From the NCBI RefSeq assembly GCF_020181615.1, contig NZ_CP084029.1, positions 4,012,800-4,076,799 of the forward strand: DNA of 64,000 nt, read 5' to 3'. Shown here one piece after another: positions 52,513 to 61,545 of the stretch. Origin of the DNA: [Mycobacterium] crassicus (GTDB taxonomy: Bacteria > Actinomycetota > Actinomycetes > Mycobacteriales > Mycobacteriaceae). A program made the translations under genes and the position numbers. Every line of letters starts with the position of its first letter. The stretch's first letter is position 1. The notes under the pieces were generated by a model that ran no database searches, was not told the DNA's origin, and saw only the letters and a program-made list of their open reading frames with translations.

Positions 52513-53982
52513 TCAGTTCGCGGCTGTCGCAATGGCTTTGATTTCCAGATACTCCTCGAACCCGGCGACACCCATCTCCCGGCCATTGCCGGACTGCTTG
52601 TATCCACCGAACGGCACGTCCGCGGAGTACCACACCCCACCGTTGACGTTGACCGTGCCGGCGCGCAGCCGGGCGGCCACCACGGCAGCCCGCTGCGCGT
52701 CACCGCCGTAAACGGTTGCCGACAGTCCGTAGGGTGAGTCGTTGGCGATACGCACCGCGTCGTCGTCGCCGTCGTGGGCGATCACGGTCAACACCGGACC
52801 GAAGATCTCCTCGCGGGCCACCCGCGCCTCGTTGGTCAGCCCCGCGATCACCGTCGGCTCGATGAAGAAACCGGCGGGCTGATCGGCCGGCCGCCCCCCG
52901 CCGCACGCGAAACTGCCGCCCTCGGCCAGCGCCAGATCCAGGTAACTCTGGACCCGGTCACGCTGGCGCGCCGAGATCACCGGCCCGCAAACGGTTCCGG
53001 GTTTCGATGGGTCGCCGGCCTTGATCGAGCCCATGGTGCCCGCCGCGATGGCGACTGCCTCGTCGTAACGGTCCCGGGGCACCACCAGGCGGGTGGTGAT
53101 CGCGCAACCCTGCCCGGCGTGCAGGCACACCGAGAAGCCCGCCACCGAACAGGCCGCGGCCAGGTCGGCGTCGTCGAGCACCACGAACGCGGACTTGCCA
53201 CCCAACTCCAGGAACACCTTCTTGATGGTGGCGGCCGCATCGGCCATCACGCTGCGGCCGGTTGCCGTCGATCCGGTGAACGAAACCATGTCCACCCGAG
53301 GGTCTTTGGCGAGCATGGCACCGAGTGTGTGATCGGTGGAGGTGACGATGTTGACCACGCCGGCCGGGATGTCGGTGTGCTCGGCAATCAGCTCACCGAG
53401 CACGGCAGCCATCCACGGAGTGTCGGGTGCGGGCTTGAGCACCACGGTGTTGCCGGCGGCCAGCGCAGGACCGAGTTTGGCCAGGTTGATCTGGTGCGGG
53501 AAGTTCCACGGGGTGATCGCGCCGACGACGCCGACCGCCTCGCGCACCACCGAGCGCCGGGTTGGAATGCCCAGCGGGGCAGCCTGCCCGAGATCCTGCG
53601 CCCACTCGTAGTTCTCGGCGGTGTCCGCGGCGAAGCCGAGGTCGGAGATCGGCCCTTCAAGCTGAGCACCGGCGGTGAGCATCCGCGGTGCCCCCACCTC
53701 GGCGATAGTCAGCTCCCGCAGTTCTTCCACATGCTCTTGCAGCACGTCGCGCAGCTGACGCACGCAGCGCACCCGCAGCTCGGTGTTGGTCGACCAGTCG
53801 GTGTCGTCGAAGGCCCGCCGGGCGGCCTCGATGGCCCGGTCCATGTCGCCGGCGTCGGCGTTGGCCGCCTCACCGAGCACCTCCTCGGTGGCCGGGTTGA
53901 CGGTGGCGAAGGCGCCGGCACCGCCCGCGGCCAGTTTTCCGTCGATGAGCAGCCGGCTCATGCCGTCGGCCAGTAGCGCCAT
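52513..53982 (-). CDS. aldA: NAD-dependent aldehyde dehydrogenase
   Basis: A 489-residue aldehyde dehydrogenase that oxidises an aldehyde to the acid. The general base is in LELGGKS, the nucleophile is the cysteine of HAGQGCAITTR, and the NAD motif is SFTGSTATG; ITPWNFP is also present. Matches Rv0768. ATG 53982 with GGGAG a few bases upstream; TAATAA on the minus strand (54021-54016) is a likely -10, overlapped by a palindrome shared with the divergent TetR promoter. First gene of the five-gene operon aldA-SDR-HIBADH-CMD-SDR. Confidence 0.94.
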   Translation of the reverse strand: MALLADGMSRLLIDGKLAAGGAGAFATVNPATEEVLGEAANADAGDMDRAIEAARRAFDDTDWSTNTELRVRCVRQLRDVLQEHVEELRELTIAEVGAPRMLTAGAQLEGPISDLGFAADTAENYEWAQDLGQAAPLGIPTRRSVVREAVGVVGAITPWNFPHQINLAKLGPALAAGNTVVLKPAPDTPWMAAVLGELIAEHTDIPAGVVNIVTSTDHTLGAMLAKDPRVDMVSFTGSTATGRSVMADAAATIKKVFLELGGKSAFVVLDDADLAAACSVAGFSVCLHAGQGCAITTRLVVPRDRYDEAVAIAAGTMGSIKAGDPSKPGTVCGPVISARQRDRVQSYLDLALAEGGSFACGGGRPADQPAGFFIEPTVIAGLTNEARVAREEIFGPVLTVIAHDGDDDAVRIANDSPYGLSATVYGGDAQRAAVVAARLRAGTVNVNGGVWYSADVPFGGYKQSGNGREMGVAGFEEYLEIKAIATAAN

Positions 53983-54002
53983 CAGTCACTCCCAAAGAAA
54001 TT

Positions 54003-54014
54003 GGACACATGTCT
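54003..54014. promoter_or_regulatory. Predicted TetR operator at the aldA promoter
   Basis: GGACACATGTCT contains GACA and TGTC arms separated by two bases and is preceded by TT, giving TTGGACA-x2-TGTC. It lies just downstream of the minus-strand TAATAA -10 box of aldA, at the expected transcription start. The same TTGGACA-x2-TGTCC pattern, with longer arms, covers the start of the divergent TetR gene at 54125-54138. Confidence 0.5.
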
Positions 54015-54119
54015 GTTATTACCCGGTCGAACCCTAACCACAGAATCCGCGCTCCCGCAACCCAGGGCGCCAACAATCCTATTTTTACTGCGAACTTGCC
54101 CGCCTCGTCCACGATCAGC

Positions 54120-54138
54120 TATCTTGGACAAGTGTCCA
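54120..54138 (+). promoter_or_regulatory. Predicted TetR promoter with overlapping operator
   Basis: TATCTT (54120-54125) is a good TANNNT -10 box and ends 6 bases before the GTG at 54132, so the message is likely leaderless; TTGCCC (54096-54101) is a possible -35. The perfect-arm palindrome TGGACA-AG-TGTCCA (54125-54138) covers the transcription start and start codon, as expected for autorepression. Confidence 0.55.
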
Positions 54139-54731
54139 GTGAATCGGTGGCGGCAGTCACATCGACTGATGCCGCCCCGCGCAACCGTCGCCAGGAGGAG
54201 ACCTTCCGCAAGGTGCTGACCGCCGGCATCGAGATGCTGCGGGAGAAGTCCTACGCGGACCTCACCGTTCGCGCGGTCGCCGCGCGCGCCAAGGTCGCCC
54301 CGGCGACCGCCTACACCTACTTCTCGTCGAAGAACCACCTGATCGCCGAGGTGTACCTGGACCTGGTCCGCCAGGTCCCCTTCTTCACCGACGTCAACGA
54401 GCCGATGCCCAAGCGTGTCAACCAGGCACTGCGGCACCTGGCGCTGGTGGTGGCCGACGAGCCCGAGGTCGCAGCGGCCTGCACGGCGGCATTGCTCGGC
54501 GGCGGCGGTGAACCGGCGGTCCGCACCGTGCGCGATCGGATCGGCGCGGAGATCCACCGCCGCATCACCTCGGCCATCGGCCCCGGCGCGGAGCCCCAAC
54601 TGGTCGCCGCCTTGGAGATGACCTTCTTCGGAGCCCTGGTCAACGCCGGCAGCGGCGCGTTCACCTACCACCAGATCACCGATCGGCTGGCCTATGTGGT
54701 CAGCCTGATTCTCGAATCAGGAGCCCATTGA
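54132..54731 (+). CDS. TetR-family regulator of the aldA/cyp51 region (Rv0767c type)
   Basis: A 199-residue TetR regulator. The DNA-binding domain has EETFRKVLTAGIEMLREKS, then LTVRAVAARAKVAPATAYTYF, a textbook recognition helix. The start is set at GTG 54132 from the leaderless -10 box and the match in length to Rv0767c; the upstream frame to 54009 is AT-rich and contains the promoter. The stop shares a base with the cyp123 start (TGATG), so it is the first gene of the cyp123-cyp51 operon. Two copies of the same palindrome, at its own start and at the aldA promoter, make it the probable controller of both divergent operons. Confidence 0.88.
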   Translation: MSSESVAAVTSTDAAPRNRRQEETFRKVLTAGIEMLREKSYADLTVRAVAARAKVAPATAYTYFSSKNHLIAEVYLDLVRQVPFFTDVNEPMPKRVNQALRHLALVVADEPEVAAACTAALLGGGGEPAVRTVRDRIGAEIHRRITSAIGPGAEPQLVAALEMTFFGALVNAGSGAFTYHQITDRLAYVVSLILESGAH

Positions 54732-55966
54732 TGCGTCTGCAGACTGTGCCTTCCGAGACCTCCGGACCACCGATCCTCAACCCCTACGACTACGACTTCC
54801 ACGAGGACCCGTTTCCGTACTACCGGCGGCTGCGCGATGAAGCCCCGGTCTATCACAACGAAGAGCTGAACTTCTGGGCGATTTCGCGCCATCAGGATGT
54901 GCTGCACGGTTTCCGCGACAGCGATGCGCTGTCCAACCGCGACGGGGTCTCCCTGGACCCGGTCTCCCGCGGACCGCATGCCCAGCTGGTGATGTCGTTC
55001 CTGGCTATGGACGACCCGCAGCACCTGCGGCTTCGCACCCTGGTGTCCAAGGGTTTCACCCCCCGCCGGATTCGCGAACTCGAATCACAGGTGGTGCGGC
55101 TGGCTCGCCAGCACCTGGACAGCGCGATCCATCCCGGCGCCGACGGCACCTGCTCGTTGGACTTCATCAACGACTTCGCCGGCAAACTGCCGATGGACGT
55201 CATCTCCGAGCTGATGGGTGTGCCGGAAGCCGACCGGGCGCGGATCCGGGCGTTGGCCGACGGGGTGCTGCACCGCGAGGACGGGGTGACCGATGTCCCG
55301 CAGTCGGCGGTCCAGGCGTCGATGGACCTGATGGTCTATTACAACGAGATGATCGCCGATTTCAAGAAGACCCCGGCCGACAACCTGACCTCGGCGCTGT
55401 TGCAGACCGAGGTCGACGGCGACCGGCTCGGCGACCAGGAGATCCTGGCATTCCTGTTCCTGATGGTGATCGCCGGCAACGAGACCACCACCAAGCTGCT
55501 GGGCAGCTCGATCTACTGGGCCCATCGCAACCGCGAGCAGCTGGCGACGGTCTTCGCCGATCACTCCCGAATCCCGCTGTGGGTCGAGGAAACGCTGCGA
55601 TACGACACGCCCAGCCAGATCCTGGCGCGCACCGCCGCACAGGACTACACGCTGCACGGCACCACCATCCCGGCCGGCGCGGTGGTGCTGCTGCTGCCCG
55701 GCTCCGGAAACCGCGACGAGCGGGTCTTCGACGACCCCGACGCCTTCCGGATCGGACGTGACATCGGCTCCAAGTTGCTCAGTTTCGGCAGCGGCGCCCA
55801 CTTCTGTCTCGGTGCGCACCTGGCCCGGATGGAGGCCCGGGTGGCGCTGTCCGAACTGTTCGACCGGATCAGCGACTACGAGGTCGACGAAGCCAATGCC
55901 ATCCGGGTGCATTCATCCAACGTGCGCGGCTTCGCCGAACTGCCCATCACCATCAAGGAGGCTTAA
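54731..55966 (+). CDS. cyp123: Cytochrome P450 CYP123
   Basis: A 411-residue soluble P450, homologue of Rv0766c. The I-helix is VIAGNETTTKLLGS, ExxR is EETLRY and the heme loop is [15 protein letters not shown] 54731 overlaps the TetR stop by one base; a TTG immediately before is not needed. The native substrate is not established. As the first P450 of the sterol-demethylase operon it probably shares the 3Fe-4S ferredoxin encoded downstream. Confidence 0.94.
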   Translation: MRLQTVPSETSGPPILNPYDYDFHEDPFPYYRRLRDEAPVYHNEELNFWAISRHQDVLHGFRDSDALSNRDGVSLDPVSRGPHAQLVMSFLAMDDPQHLRLRTLVSKGFTPRRIRELESQVVRLARQHLDSAIHPGADGTCSLDFINDFAGKLPMDVISELMGVPEADRARIRALADGVLHREDGVTDVPQSAVQASMDLMVYYNEMIADFKKTPADNLTSALLQTEVDGDRLGDQEILAFLFLMVIAGNETTTKLLGSSIYWAHRNREQLATVFADHSRIPLWVEETLRYDTPSQILARTAAQDYTLHGTTIPAGAVVLLLPGSGNRDERVFDDPDAFRIGRDIGSKLLSFGSGAHFCLGAHLARMEARVALSELFDRISDYEVDEANAIRVHSSNVRGFAELPITIKEA

Positions 55967-56794
55967 GTGCCACGGTTCGATCCACCCCCGGCCCGCCGGC
56001 CCGCCATCGTCGCGGGGGCGTCCTCGGGAATCGGTGCCGCCACGGCAGAAGAGTTGGCGCGCCGTGGTTTTCCGGTGGCCTTGGGCGCCCGGCGCACCGA
56101 GAAGCTCTCCGAGCTGGTCGACAAGATCCGCAGCAACGGCGGCGAGGCGGTCGCATTCAACCTGGATGTCACCGACGGCGACTCGGTGAAATCTTTTGTG
56201 GCACAGAGTATCGACGCACTCGGTGAGATCGAGCTGCTGGTCTCCGGTGCCGGTGACATGAACCCCGGCCGCATCCACGAGATCAGCACCGAGGCGTTCA
56301 ACGACCAGATCCAGGTCCACCTGATCGGCGCCAATCGGCTGGCCACCGCGGTCCTGCCGGACATGGTCGCCCGCCAGCGCGGCGACGTGATCTTCGTCGG
56401 CTCCGACGTGGCCTTGCAGCAGCGCCCCCACATGGGCGCCTACGGCGCCGCGAAGGCCGCGCTGGTCGCCATGGTGCACAACCTGCGAATGGAGTTGGAG
56501 GGCACCGGGGTGCGCGCCTCCATCGTTCACCCCGGCCCGACCCTGACCGAGATGGGCTGGAAGCTGTCCGCCGAGCAGGTGGGCCCGATGCTGGAGGACT
56601 GGGCCAAATGGGGCCAGGCCCGGCACAGCTACTTCCTTCGCCCGCAAGACCTGGCCCGGGCCATCGCGTTCGTCGCGGATACCCCGCGCGGAGCGCACAT
56701 CGTCGACCTGGAGGTCCAGCCCGAGGCTCCGCTGCGCGACACCGCCACCGATCGTCAGCACCTGCAACTGGGTGAGGAAGGAATGCCGTCATGA
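55967..56794 (+). CDS. Short-chain dehydrogenase/reductase (Rv0765c type)
   Basis: A 275-residue SDR with IVAGASSGIGAATAEEL near residue 14, a basic GARRTEK after the second strand (NADP preference), and Y-x3-K in YGAAK. The asparagine of the usual NNAG is replaced (VSGAG). It starts with GTG at 55967 directly after the cyp123 stop and overlaps the cyp51 start by 4 bases. In this operon it may act on a sterol or 3-keto intermediate; that is inference. Confidence 0.9.
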   Translation: MPRFDPPPARRPAIVAGASSGIGAATAEELARRGFPVALGARRTEKLSELVDKIRSNGGEAVAFNLDVTDGDSVKSFVAQSIDALGEIELLVSGAGDMNPGRIHEISTEAFNDQIQVHLIGANRLATAVLPDMVARQRGDVIFVGSDVALQQRPHMGAYGAAKAALVAMVHNLRMELEGTGVRASIVHPGPTLTEMGWKLSAEQVGPMLEDWAKWGQARHSYFLRPQDLARAIAFVADTPRGAHIVDLEVQPEAPLRDTATDRQHLQLGEEGMPS

Positions 56795-58215
56795 CCCGCG
56801 ACATCGACGATGCCACCAGCGGAGCTCACGTAGCCGGTGGAGAAGGAGTGGCGCCAACGGCGCTGGCGACCGAGGTTCCCCGGGTCTCCGGGGGGCAGGC
56901 CGAACACGGCCACCTCGAAGAGTTCCGCACCGATCCGATCGGGCTGATGCAGCGGTTGCGCGACGAATGCGGAGACGTCGGCTGGTTCGATCTGGCCGGC
57001 CGCAAGGTGGTGCTGCTGACCGGAGCCGAGGCCAACGAGTTCTTCTTCCGGTCCACCGACGACGAACTCGACCAGGCCGCCGCCTATCCGTTCATGACCC
57101 CGATCTTCGGCAACGGCGTGGTGTTCGACGCGCCGCCGGAGCGGCGTGCCGAGATGCTGCACAACACCGCACTTCGCGGCGACCACATGAAGCGCCACGC
57201 CAGCACCATCGAACACGAAGTGCGTCAGATGATCGCCGATTGGGGCGAGACCGGTGAGATCGACCTGCTGGAGTTCTTCGCCGAGCTGACCATCTACACC
57301 TCGACGGCCTGCCTGATCGGCCGGAAGTTCCGCGAGGAACTCGACAGCCGGTTCGCCGAGCTCTACTACGAATTGGAGAACGGGACCGACCCGCTGTGCT
57401 ACGTCGACCCCTACCTGCCGATCGAGAGCTTCCGGCGGCGTGACGAAGCCCGCGTCAAGCTGGTCGAATTGGTGCAGGGCATCATGAACGGCCGGATCGC
57501 CAACCCAGAATCGGACAAGCGGCGCCGGGACATGATCGACGTCATGGTGTCGATCCCCGACGAGGACGGCAACCCACGGTTTTCCGCCGACGAGATCACC
57601 GGGATCATCATCTCGATCATGTTCGCCGGGCATCACACGAGTTCGGGAACGTCGGCGTGGACGCTGATCGAGATGCTGCGCAATCCGGCGGCTCACGCCG
57701 CGGTGATCGCCGAGCTCGACGAGCTGTACGCCGACGGCAGCGAAGTGAGTTTCCATGCACTGCGCCAGATTCCGAATCTGGAGAACGTGCTCAAAGAGAC
57801 CCTGCGCCTGCACCCGCCACTGATCATCCTGATGCGGGTCGCCAAGGATGAGTTCGAAGTCTGCGGGTACCCGATCCACAAGGGCGACATGGTGGCGGCC
57901 TCACCTGCGGTCTCCAACCGGATACCCGAGTCCTTTCCCGAGCCCAACGAGTTCGTGCCCGAGCGCTACAACGAGCCACGGGAGGAAGACGTCATCCACC
58001 GCTGGACCTGGATTCCCTTCGGAGCCGGCCGGCACCGCTGCGTGGGGGCGGCATTCGCCACCATGCAGATCAAGGCGATCTTCTCGGTATTGCTGCGCGA
58101 GTACGAGTTCGAGATGTCGCAGCCGCCGGAGACCTACCGCAACGACCACTCCAAGATGGTCGTGCAGCTGGCTCGCCCGGCCAAGGTCCGCTACCGCCGG
58201 CGCACCAAGGCGTAG
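56791..58215 (+). CDS. cyp51: Sterol 14-alpha-demethylase CYP51
   Basis: A 474-residue P450 strongly similar to M. tuberculosis CYP51B1 (Rv0764c). It has PRVSGGQAEHGHLEEF, the CYP51-typical YPFMTPIFGNGVVFD, the I-helix MFAGHHTSSGTSAW (HT in place of acid-alcohol pair), KETLRLHPP and the heme loop FGAGRHRCVGAAF. It removes the 14-alpha methyl group of lanosterol-type sterols; its natural mycobacterial substrate is debated. ATG 56791 overlaps the SDR stop and has GAGGAAGG upstream, giving about 23 extra N-terminal residues compared with the M. tuberculosis protein; GTG 56848 is the shorter alternative. Confidence 0.96.
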   Translation: MTRDIDDATSGAHVAGGEGVAPTALATEVPRVSGGQAEHGHLEEFRTDPIGLMQRLRDECGDVGWFDLAGRKVVLLTGAEANEFFFRSTDDELDQAAAYPFMTPIFGNGVVFDAPPERRAEMLHNTALRGDHMKRHASTIEHEVRQMIADWGETGEIDLLEFFAELTIYTSTACLIGRKFREELDSRFAELYYELENGTDPLCYVDPYLPIESFRRRDEARVKLVELVQGIMNGRIANPESDKRRRDMIDVMVSIPDEDGNPRFSADEITGIIISIMFAGHHTSSGTSAWTLIEMLRNPAAHAAVIAELDELYADGSEVSFHALRQIPNLENVLKETLRLHPPLIILMRVAKDEFEVCGYPIHKGDMVAASPAVSNRIPESFPEPNEFVPERYNEPREEDVIHRWTWIPFGAGRHRCVGAAFATMQIKAIFSVLLREYEFEMSQPPETYRNDHSKMVVQLARPAKVRYRRRTKA

Positions 58216-58437
<222 letters not shown>

Positions 58438-58440
58438 ACC

Positions 58441-59001
58441 ATGCCGGCCTTCCCCCGAGACGAACTCGAAGCCTGGGTCCAACGCTGGCTGGACGCCAAC
58501 CGGGATGCCGAGCGCAACGGCGACTGGCGGCCACTGGCCGACTTCTACACCGAAGACGCCACCTACGGCTGGAACATCGGCCCCAAGGAGGACGTCATGT
58601 GCGTCGGCATCGACGAGATCCGCGACATCGCCCTGGGTTTGGAGATGGAGGGCCTGGACAACTGGCAATACCCGTATCAGCGGGTGCTCATCGACGACCG
58701 CCAGGGCGAGATCGTCGGCTTCTGGAAGCAGGTCGTCACAACCGGTGACGGCGCCGACGACCAGCGCGAGATCCACGGTTTCGGCGGCAGCTGGTTTCGC
58801 CTCACCGAGAAAGACGGGTCGCCGCTCATCGAATGGCAGCGCGACTTCTTCGACTTCGGCCATGTCTCGGCCCTGTACATGGACCTGATCAAGGCCGGCA
58901 AGCTGTCACCGGGCATGCAGAAGCGCATCGAGCGCAGCATGGCCGGCGAGAAGTTGCCCGGCTACTACCCGCTGGGCCAAGCCCCGGTGCCGCTGTGGTG
59001 A
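58441..59001 (+). CDS. NTF2/SnoaL-like protein (Rv0762c type)
   Basis: A 186-residue protein with the NTF2/SnoaL-like cone fold pattern: LEAWVQRWLDANRDAE, PLADFYTEDATYGW and EIVGFWKQVV, then WFRLTEKDGSPLIEWQRDFFD. Matches Rv0762c by position. Such folds include ketosteroid isomerase and small-molecule binding proteins; no catalytic Asp/Tyr set could be fixed. It starts 3 bases after the ferredoxin and overlaps the next P450 by 4 bases (GTGA). Confidence 0.8.
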   Translation: MPAFPRDELEAWVQRWLDANRDAERNGDWRPLADFYTEDATYGWNIGPKEDVMCVGIDEIRDIALGLEMEGLDNWQYPYQRVLIDDRQGEIVGFWKQVVTTGDGADDQREIHGFGGSWFRLTEKDGSPLIEWQRDFFDFGHVSALYMDLIKAGKLSPGMQKRIERSMAGEKLPGYYPLGQAPVPLW

Positions 59002-60242
59002 CGTCAACACAGTCCTGTCCGTTCGGTCCGGGTTTCGACTTCACCGATCCGGATGTCCTGCTGGACGGCATGCCGATCGCCGAGTTCGCCGAGCTGCGCA
59101 AGACAGCCCCGGTGTGGTGGAACGAGCAGGCCCCGGGCAGCAACATCTTCGACGACGGCGGCTACTGGGTGATCAGCAAGCACCAGCACATCCGGGAGAT
59201 CTCCCGCGACAGCGACGTGTGGTCCACCAACGCCAAGGGCGCGGTGATGCGGCTGCCCGAGGGGGTCACCGCCGATCAGCTGGAGCTGACCAAGGCGCTG
59301 TTGATCAACCACGATCCGCCCGAGCACACCCGGCTGCGAAAGCTGGTGTCGCGGTTGTTCACCCCGCGGTCGGTCGCCGCGTTGGAAGAGAAGCTCGCGC
59401 ACTCGGCCCGTGAGATCGTCGCGGCCGCCGCGGTCAAGGACAGCGGCAACTTCGTCGACGACATCGCGATGAAGCTGCCACTGCTGGCGATCGCCGATCT
59501 GCTCGGGGTCCCCGAGGCCGACCGGGAGAAGCTGTTCCACTGGACCAACTCGATCATGAACACCGACGACCCGGACTTCGACGTCGACCCGACCATGGCC
59601 AACGCGGAGTTGATGGGCTACGCGTACACCATGGCCGAGCAACGCCGTAACTGCCCGGCCGACGACATCGTCACCCGGCTGGTTCAGGCCGACCTGGACG
59701 GAGAATCACTGGGCGAGACCGAGTTCGCCTTCTTCGTCATCCTGCTCGCGGTAGCCGGTAACGAAACCACTCGCAACGCCATGACCCACGGCATCAACGC
59801 CTTTGCCGAGAACCCCGACCAGTGGGAGCTCTACAAGAGCCGGCGCCCGGAAACCGCCGTCGACGAGATCGTGCGCTGGGCGACCCCGGTGCACTGCTTC
59901 CAGCGCACCGCCAAGGTCGACACCGAGATCGACGGTGTGTCGATCAAGAAGGGCCAACGCGTGGGCCTGTTCTACAGTTCGGCCAATTTCGACGAGGACA
60001 TCTTCGATCAGCCATTCAGCTTCAACATCCTGCGCGACCCCAACCCGCACCTGGCGTTCGGCGGTCAGGGCACGCACTATTGCATCGGCGCCAATCTTGC
60101 CCGCATGGAGATCCGGCTGATCTTCGACGAGATCGCCAGCCAGCTACCCGACATCACCAAATTGGCGGAGCCGCAACGACTCCGGTCCGGATGGATCAAC
60201 GGTGTCAAAGACCTCCACGTTTCCTACCACGGTTCGCCGTGA
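58998..60242 (+). CDS. CYP125-like cytochrome P450
   Basis: A 414-residue P450. Its start, PGFDFTDPDVLLDGMPIAEF, and AELRKTAPVWWNEQ, VISKHQHIREISRDSDVW and NILRDPNPHLAFGG closely follow CYP125, the mycobacterial steroid C26 monooxygenase. The I-helix is AVAGNETTRNAMTHG, ExxR is DEIVRW and the heme loop is GGQGTHYCIGAN. GTG 58998 overlaps the NTF2-like stop. CYP125 proper is normally in the cholesterol cluster; M. tuberculosis has no P450 at this place as far as I recall. Likely a sterol or branched-lipid omega-hydroxylase sharing the operon's ferredoxin. Confidence 0.9.
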   Translation: MTSTQSCPFGPGFDFTDPDVLLDGMPIAEFAELRKTAPVWWNEQAPGSNIFDDGGYWVISKHQHIREISRDSDVWSTNAKGAVMRLPEGVTADQLELTKALLINHDPPEHTRLRKLVSRLFTPRSVAALEEKLAHSAREIVAAAAVKDSGNFVDDIAMKLPLLAIADLLGVPEADREKLFHWTNSIMNTDDPDFDVDPTMANAELMGYAYTMAEQRRNCPADDIVTRLVQADLDGESLGETEFAFFVILLAVAGNETTRNAMTHGINAFAENPDQWELYKSRRPETAVDEIVRWATPVHCFQRTAKVDTEIDGVSIKKGQRVGLFYSSANFDEDIFDQPFSFNILRDPNPHLAFGGQGTHYCIGANLARMEIRLIFDEIASQLPDITKLAEPQRLRSGWINGVKDLHVSYHGSP

Positions 60243-60293
60243 ACCCCTTCCGCTACCCCCCGTCGCGCTATAGGCTTTTAGCGGTGTGCTTCC

Positions 60294-60329
60294 CGCCGTC
60301 CCACAAGTTCACGCCGTCCCACAAGTTCA
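60294..60329 (+). repeat. Perfect tandem 18-base repeat before adhB
   Basis: Two exact, adjacent copies of CGCCGTCCCACAAGTTCA (60294-60311 and 60312-60329) lie in the 107-base gap between the CYP125-like gene and the alcohol dehydrogenase, ending about 20 bases before its GTG. A TATAGG box at 60269-60274 could be a -10. The repeat may be a recent slippage duplication in the leader or a paired regulatory site. Confidence 0.7.
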
Positions 60330-60349
60330 CGAGGAAAGCAGGTCTTTAG

Positions 60350-61477
60350 GTGAAGACAAAGGGTGCGCTGCTCTGGGAGTTCAACAAGCCATGGTCGGTC
60401 GAGGAAATCGAGATCGGTGACCCGCAAAAAGACGAGGTCAAGATCCAGATGGAAGCGGCCGGGATGTGCCACTCCGACCACCACCTGATGACCGGTTCCA
60501 TTCCGATGGCGGGCTTTCCGGTGCTCGGCGGCCACGAGGGCGCCGGCATCGTCACCGAGGTCGGGCCCGGGGTGGAAGACCTGGCCCCCGGAGACCACGT
60601 GGTGCTGTCCTTCATCCCGTCCTGCGGCAAATGCCCGTCATGTCAGGCCGGGCTGCGCAACCTGTGCGACCTGGGTGCCGGGCTGCTCAGCGGTGTCGCG
60701 GTCAGCGACGGCACCTTCCGGGTCACCGCCCGCGGCCAGGGCGTCTACCCGATGACGCTGCTCGGCACGTTCTCACCGTGGATGGTGGTGCACAAGACCT
60801 CGGTGGTGAAGATCGATCCGTCGATTCCGTTCGAGGTCGCCTGCCTGGTGGGCTGCGGTGTCACCACCGGCTACGGGTCGGCGGTGCGCACCGCCGACAT
60901 CCGCCCGGGTGAGGACGTCGCGATCGTCGGCGTCGGCGGTGTGGGGATGTCGGCCCTGCAGGGCGCGGTCAACGCCGGCGCCCGCAACATCTTCGTCATC
61001 GAACCGGTGGAGTGGAAGCGCGATCAGGCGCTGAAATTCGGTGCCACCCACGTCTACCCGGAGATCAACGCCGCGATGGGCGGCATGATGGAGGTCACCG
61101 GCGGGCTGATGGCCCGCAAAGTGATCGTCACCGTCGGCGAGGTGCACGGCGCCGACATCGAGAACTACATGATCCTGACCGCCAAGGCCGGAACCTGCGT
61201 GCTGACCGCGATGGGTTCCATCCTGGAAAACCAGGTCACGCTGAACCTGGCGATGCTGACCCTGTTGCAGAAGAACCTGCAGGGCACCATCTTCGGCGGC
61301 GGCAACCCGCAGTACGACATCCCCCAGCTGCTGTCGATGTATCAGGTCGGCAAGCTGAACCTGGACGACATGGTGACCCGTCAGTACAAGCTGGAGCAGA
61401 TCAACGAGGGTTACCAGGACATGCTGGACGGGAAGAACATCCGCGGCATCATCCGCTACACCGACGCCGATCGCTAG
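60350..61477 (+). CDS. adhB: NDMA-type zinc alcohol dehydrogenase
   Basis: A 375-residue zinc-dependent medium-chain dehydrogenase, homologue of Rv0761c. Catalytic zinc ligands are in GMCHSDHH and GGHEGAG; the structural zinc cysteines are in CGKCPSCQAGLRNLC. The Rossmann motif is VGVGGVGMSALQG. The sequence type is that of dehydrogenases with tightly bound cofactor that use NDMA as artificial acceptor, with mycofactocin as the probable natural one; that is family knowledge. GTG 60350 with GAGGAAAGCAGG upstream. The 3' end is overlapped by an intergenic repeat. Confidence 0.92.
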   Translation: MKTKGALLWEFNKPWSVEEIEIGDPQKDEVKIQMEAAGMCHSDHHLMTGSIPMAGFPVLGGHEGAGIVTEVGPGVEDLAPGDHVVLSFIPSCGKCPSCQAGLRNLCDLGAGLLSGVAVSDGTFRVTARGQGVYPMTLLGTFSPWMVVHKTSVVKIDPSIPFEVACLVGCGVTTGYGSAVRTADIRPGEDVAIVGVGGVGMSALQGAVNAGARNIFVIEPVEWKRDQALKFGATHVYPEINAAMGGMMEVTGGLMARKVIVTVGEVHGADIENYMILTAKAGTCVLTAMGSILENQVTLNLAMLTLLQKNLQGTIFGGGNPQYDIPQLLSMYQVGKLNLDDMVTRQYKLEQINEGYQDMLDGKNIRGIIRYTDADR

Positions 61478-61541
61478 CGCGACGGAGTCGGGCGCAGCGG
61501 GTCGGCGTTAAGGCCGAGCCGATCGCTAGCGCGACGGAGTC
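61467..61541. repeat. Two exact 23-base repeats at the adhB 3' end
   Basis: CCGATCGCTAGCGCGACGG followed by AGTC occurs at 61467-61489, overlapping the adhB stop codon, and again at 61519-61541, a period of 52 bases. The first copy continues into GGGCGCAGCGGGTCGG. The core is related to the repeat pair upstream of purC at 30224-30335, so both are members of one dispersed family. Confidence 0.7.
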
Positions 61542-61545
61542 ACCA

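Noticed and set aside
52774..53976. 400-residue plus-strand frame opposite aldA
   Set aside because: Antisense shadow with no motif, while the minus strand encodes a complete aldehyde dehydrogenase.
54009..54131. Longer N-terminus for the TetR regulator
   Set aside because: This stretch is AT-rich, contains the aldA and TetR promoters and both operators, and lacks similarity to TetR proteins.
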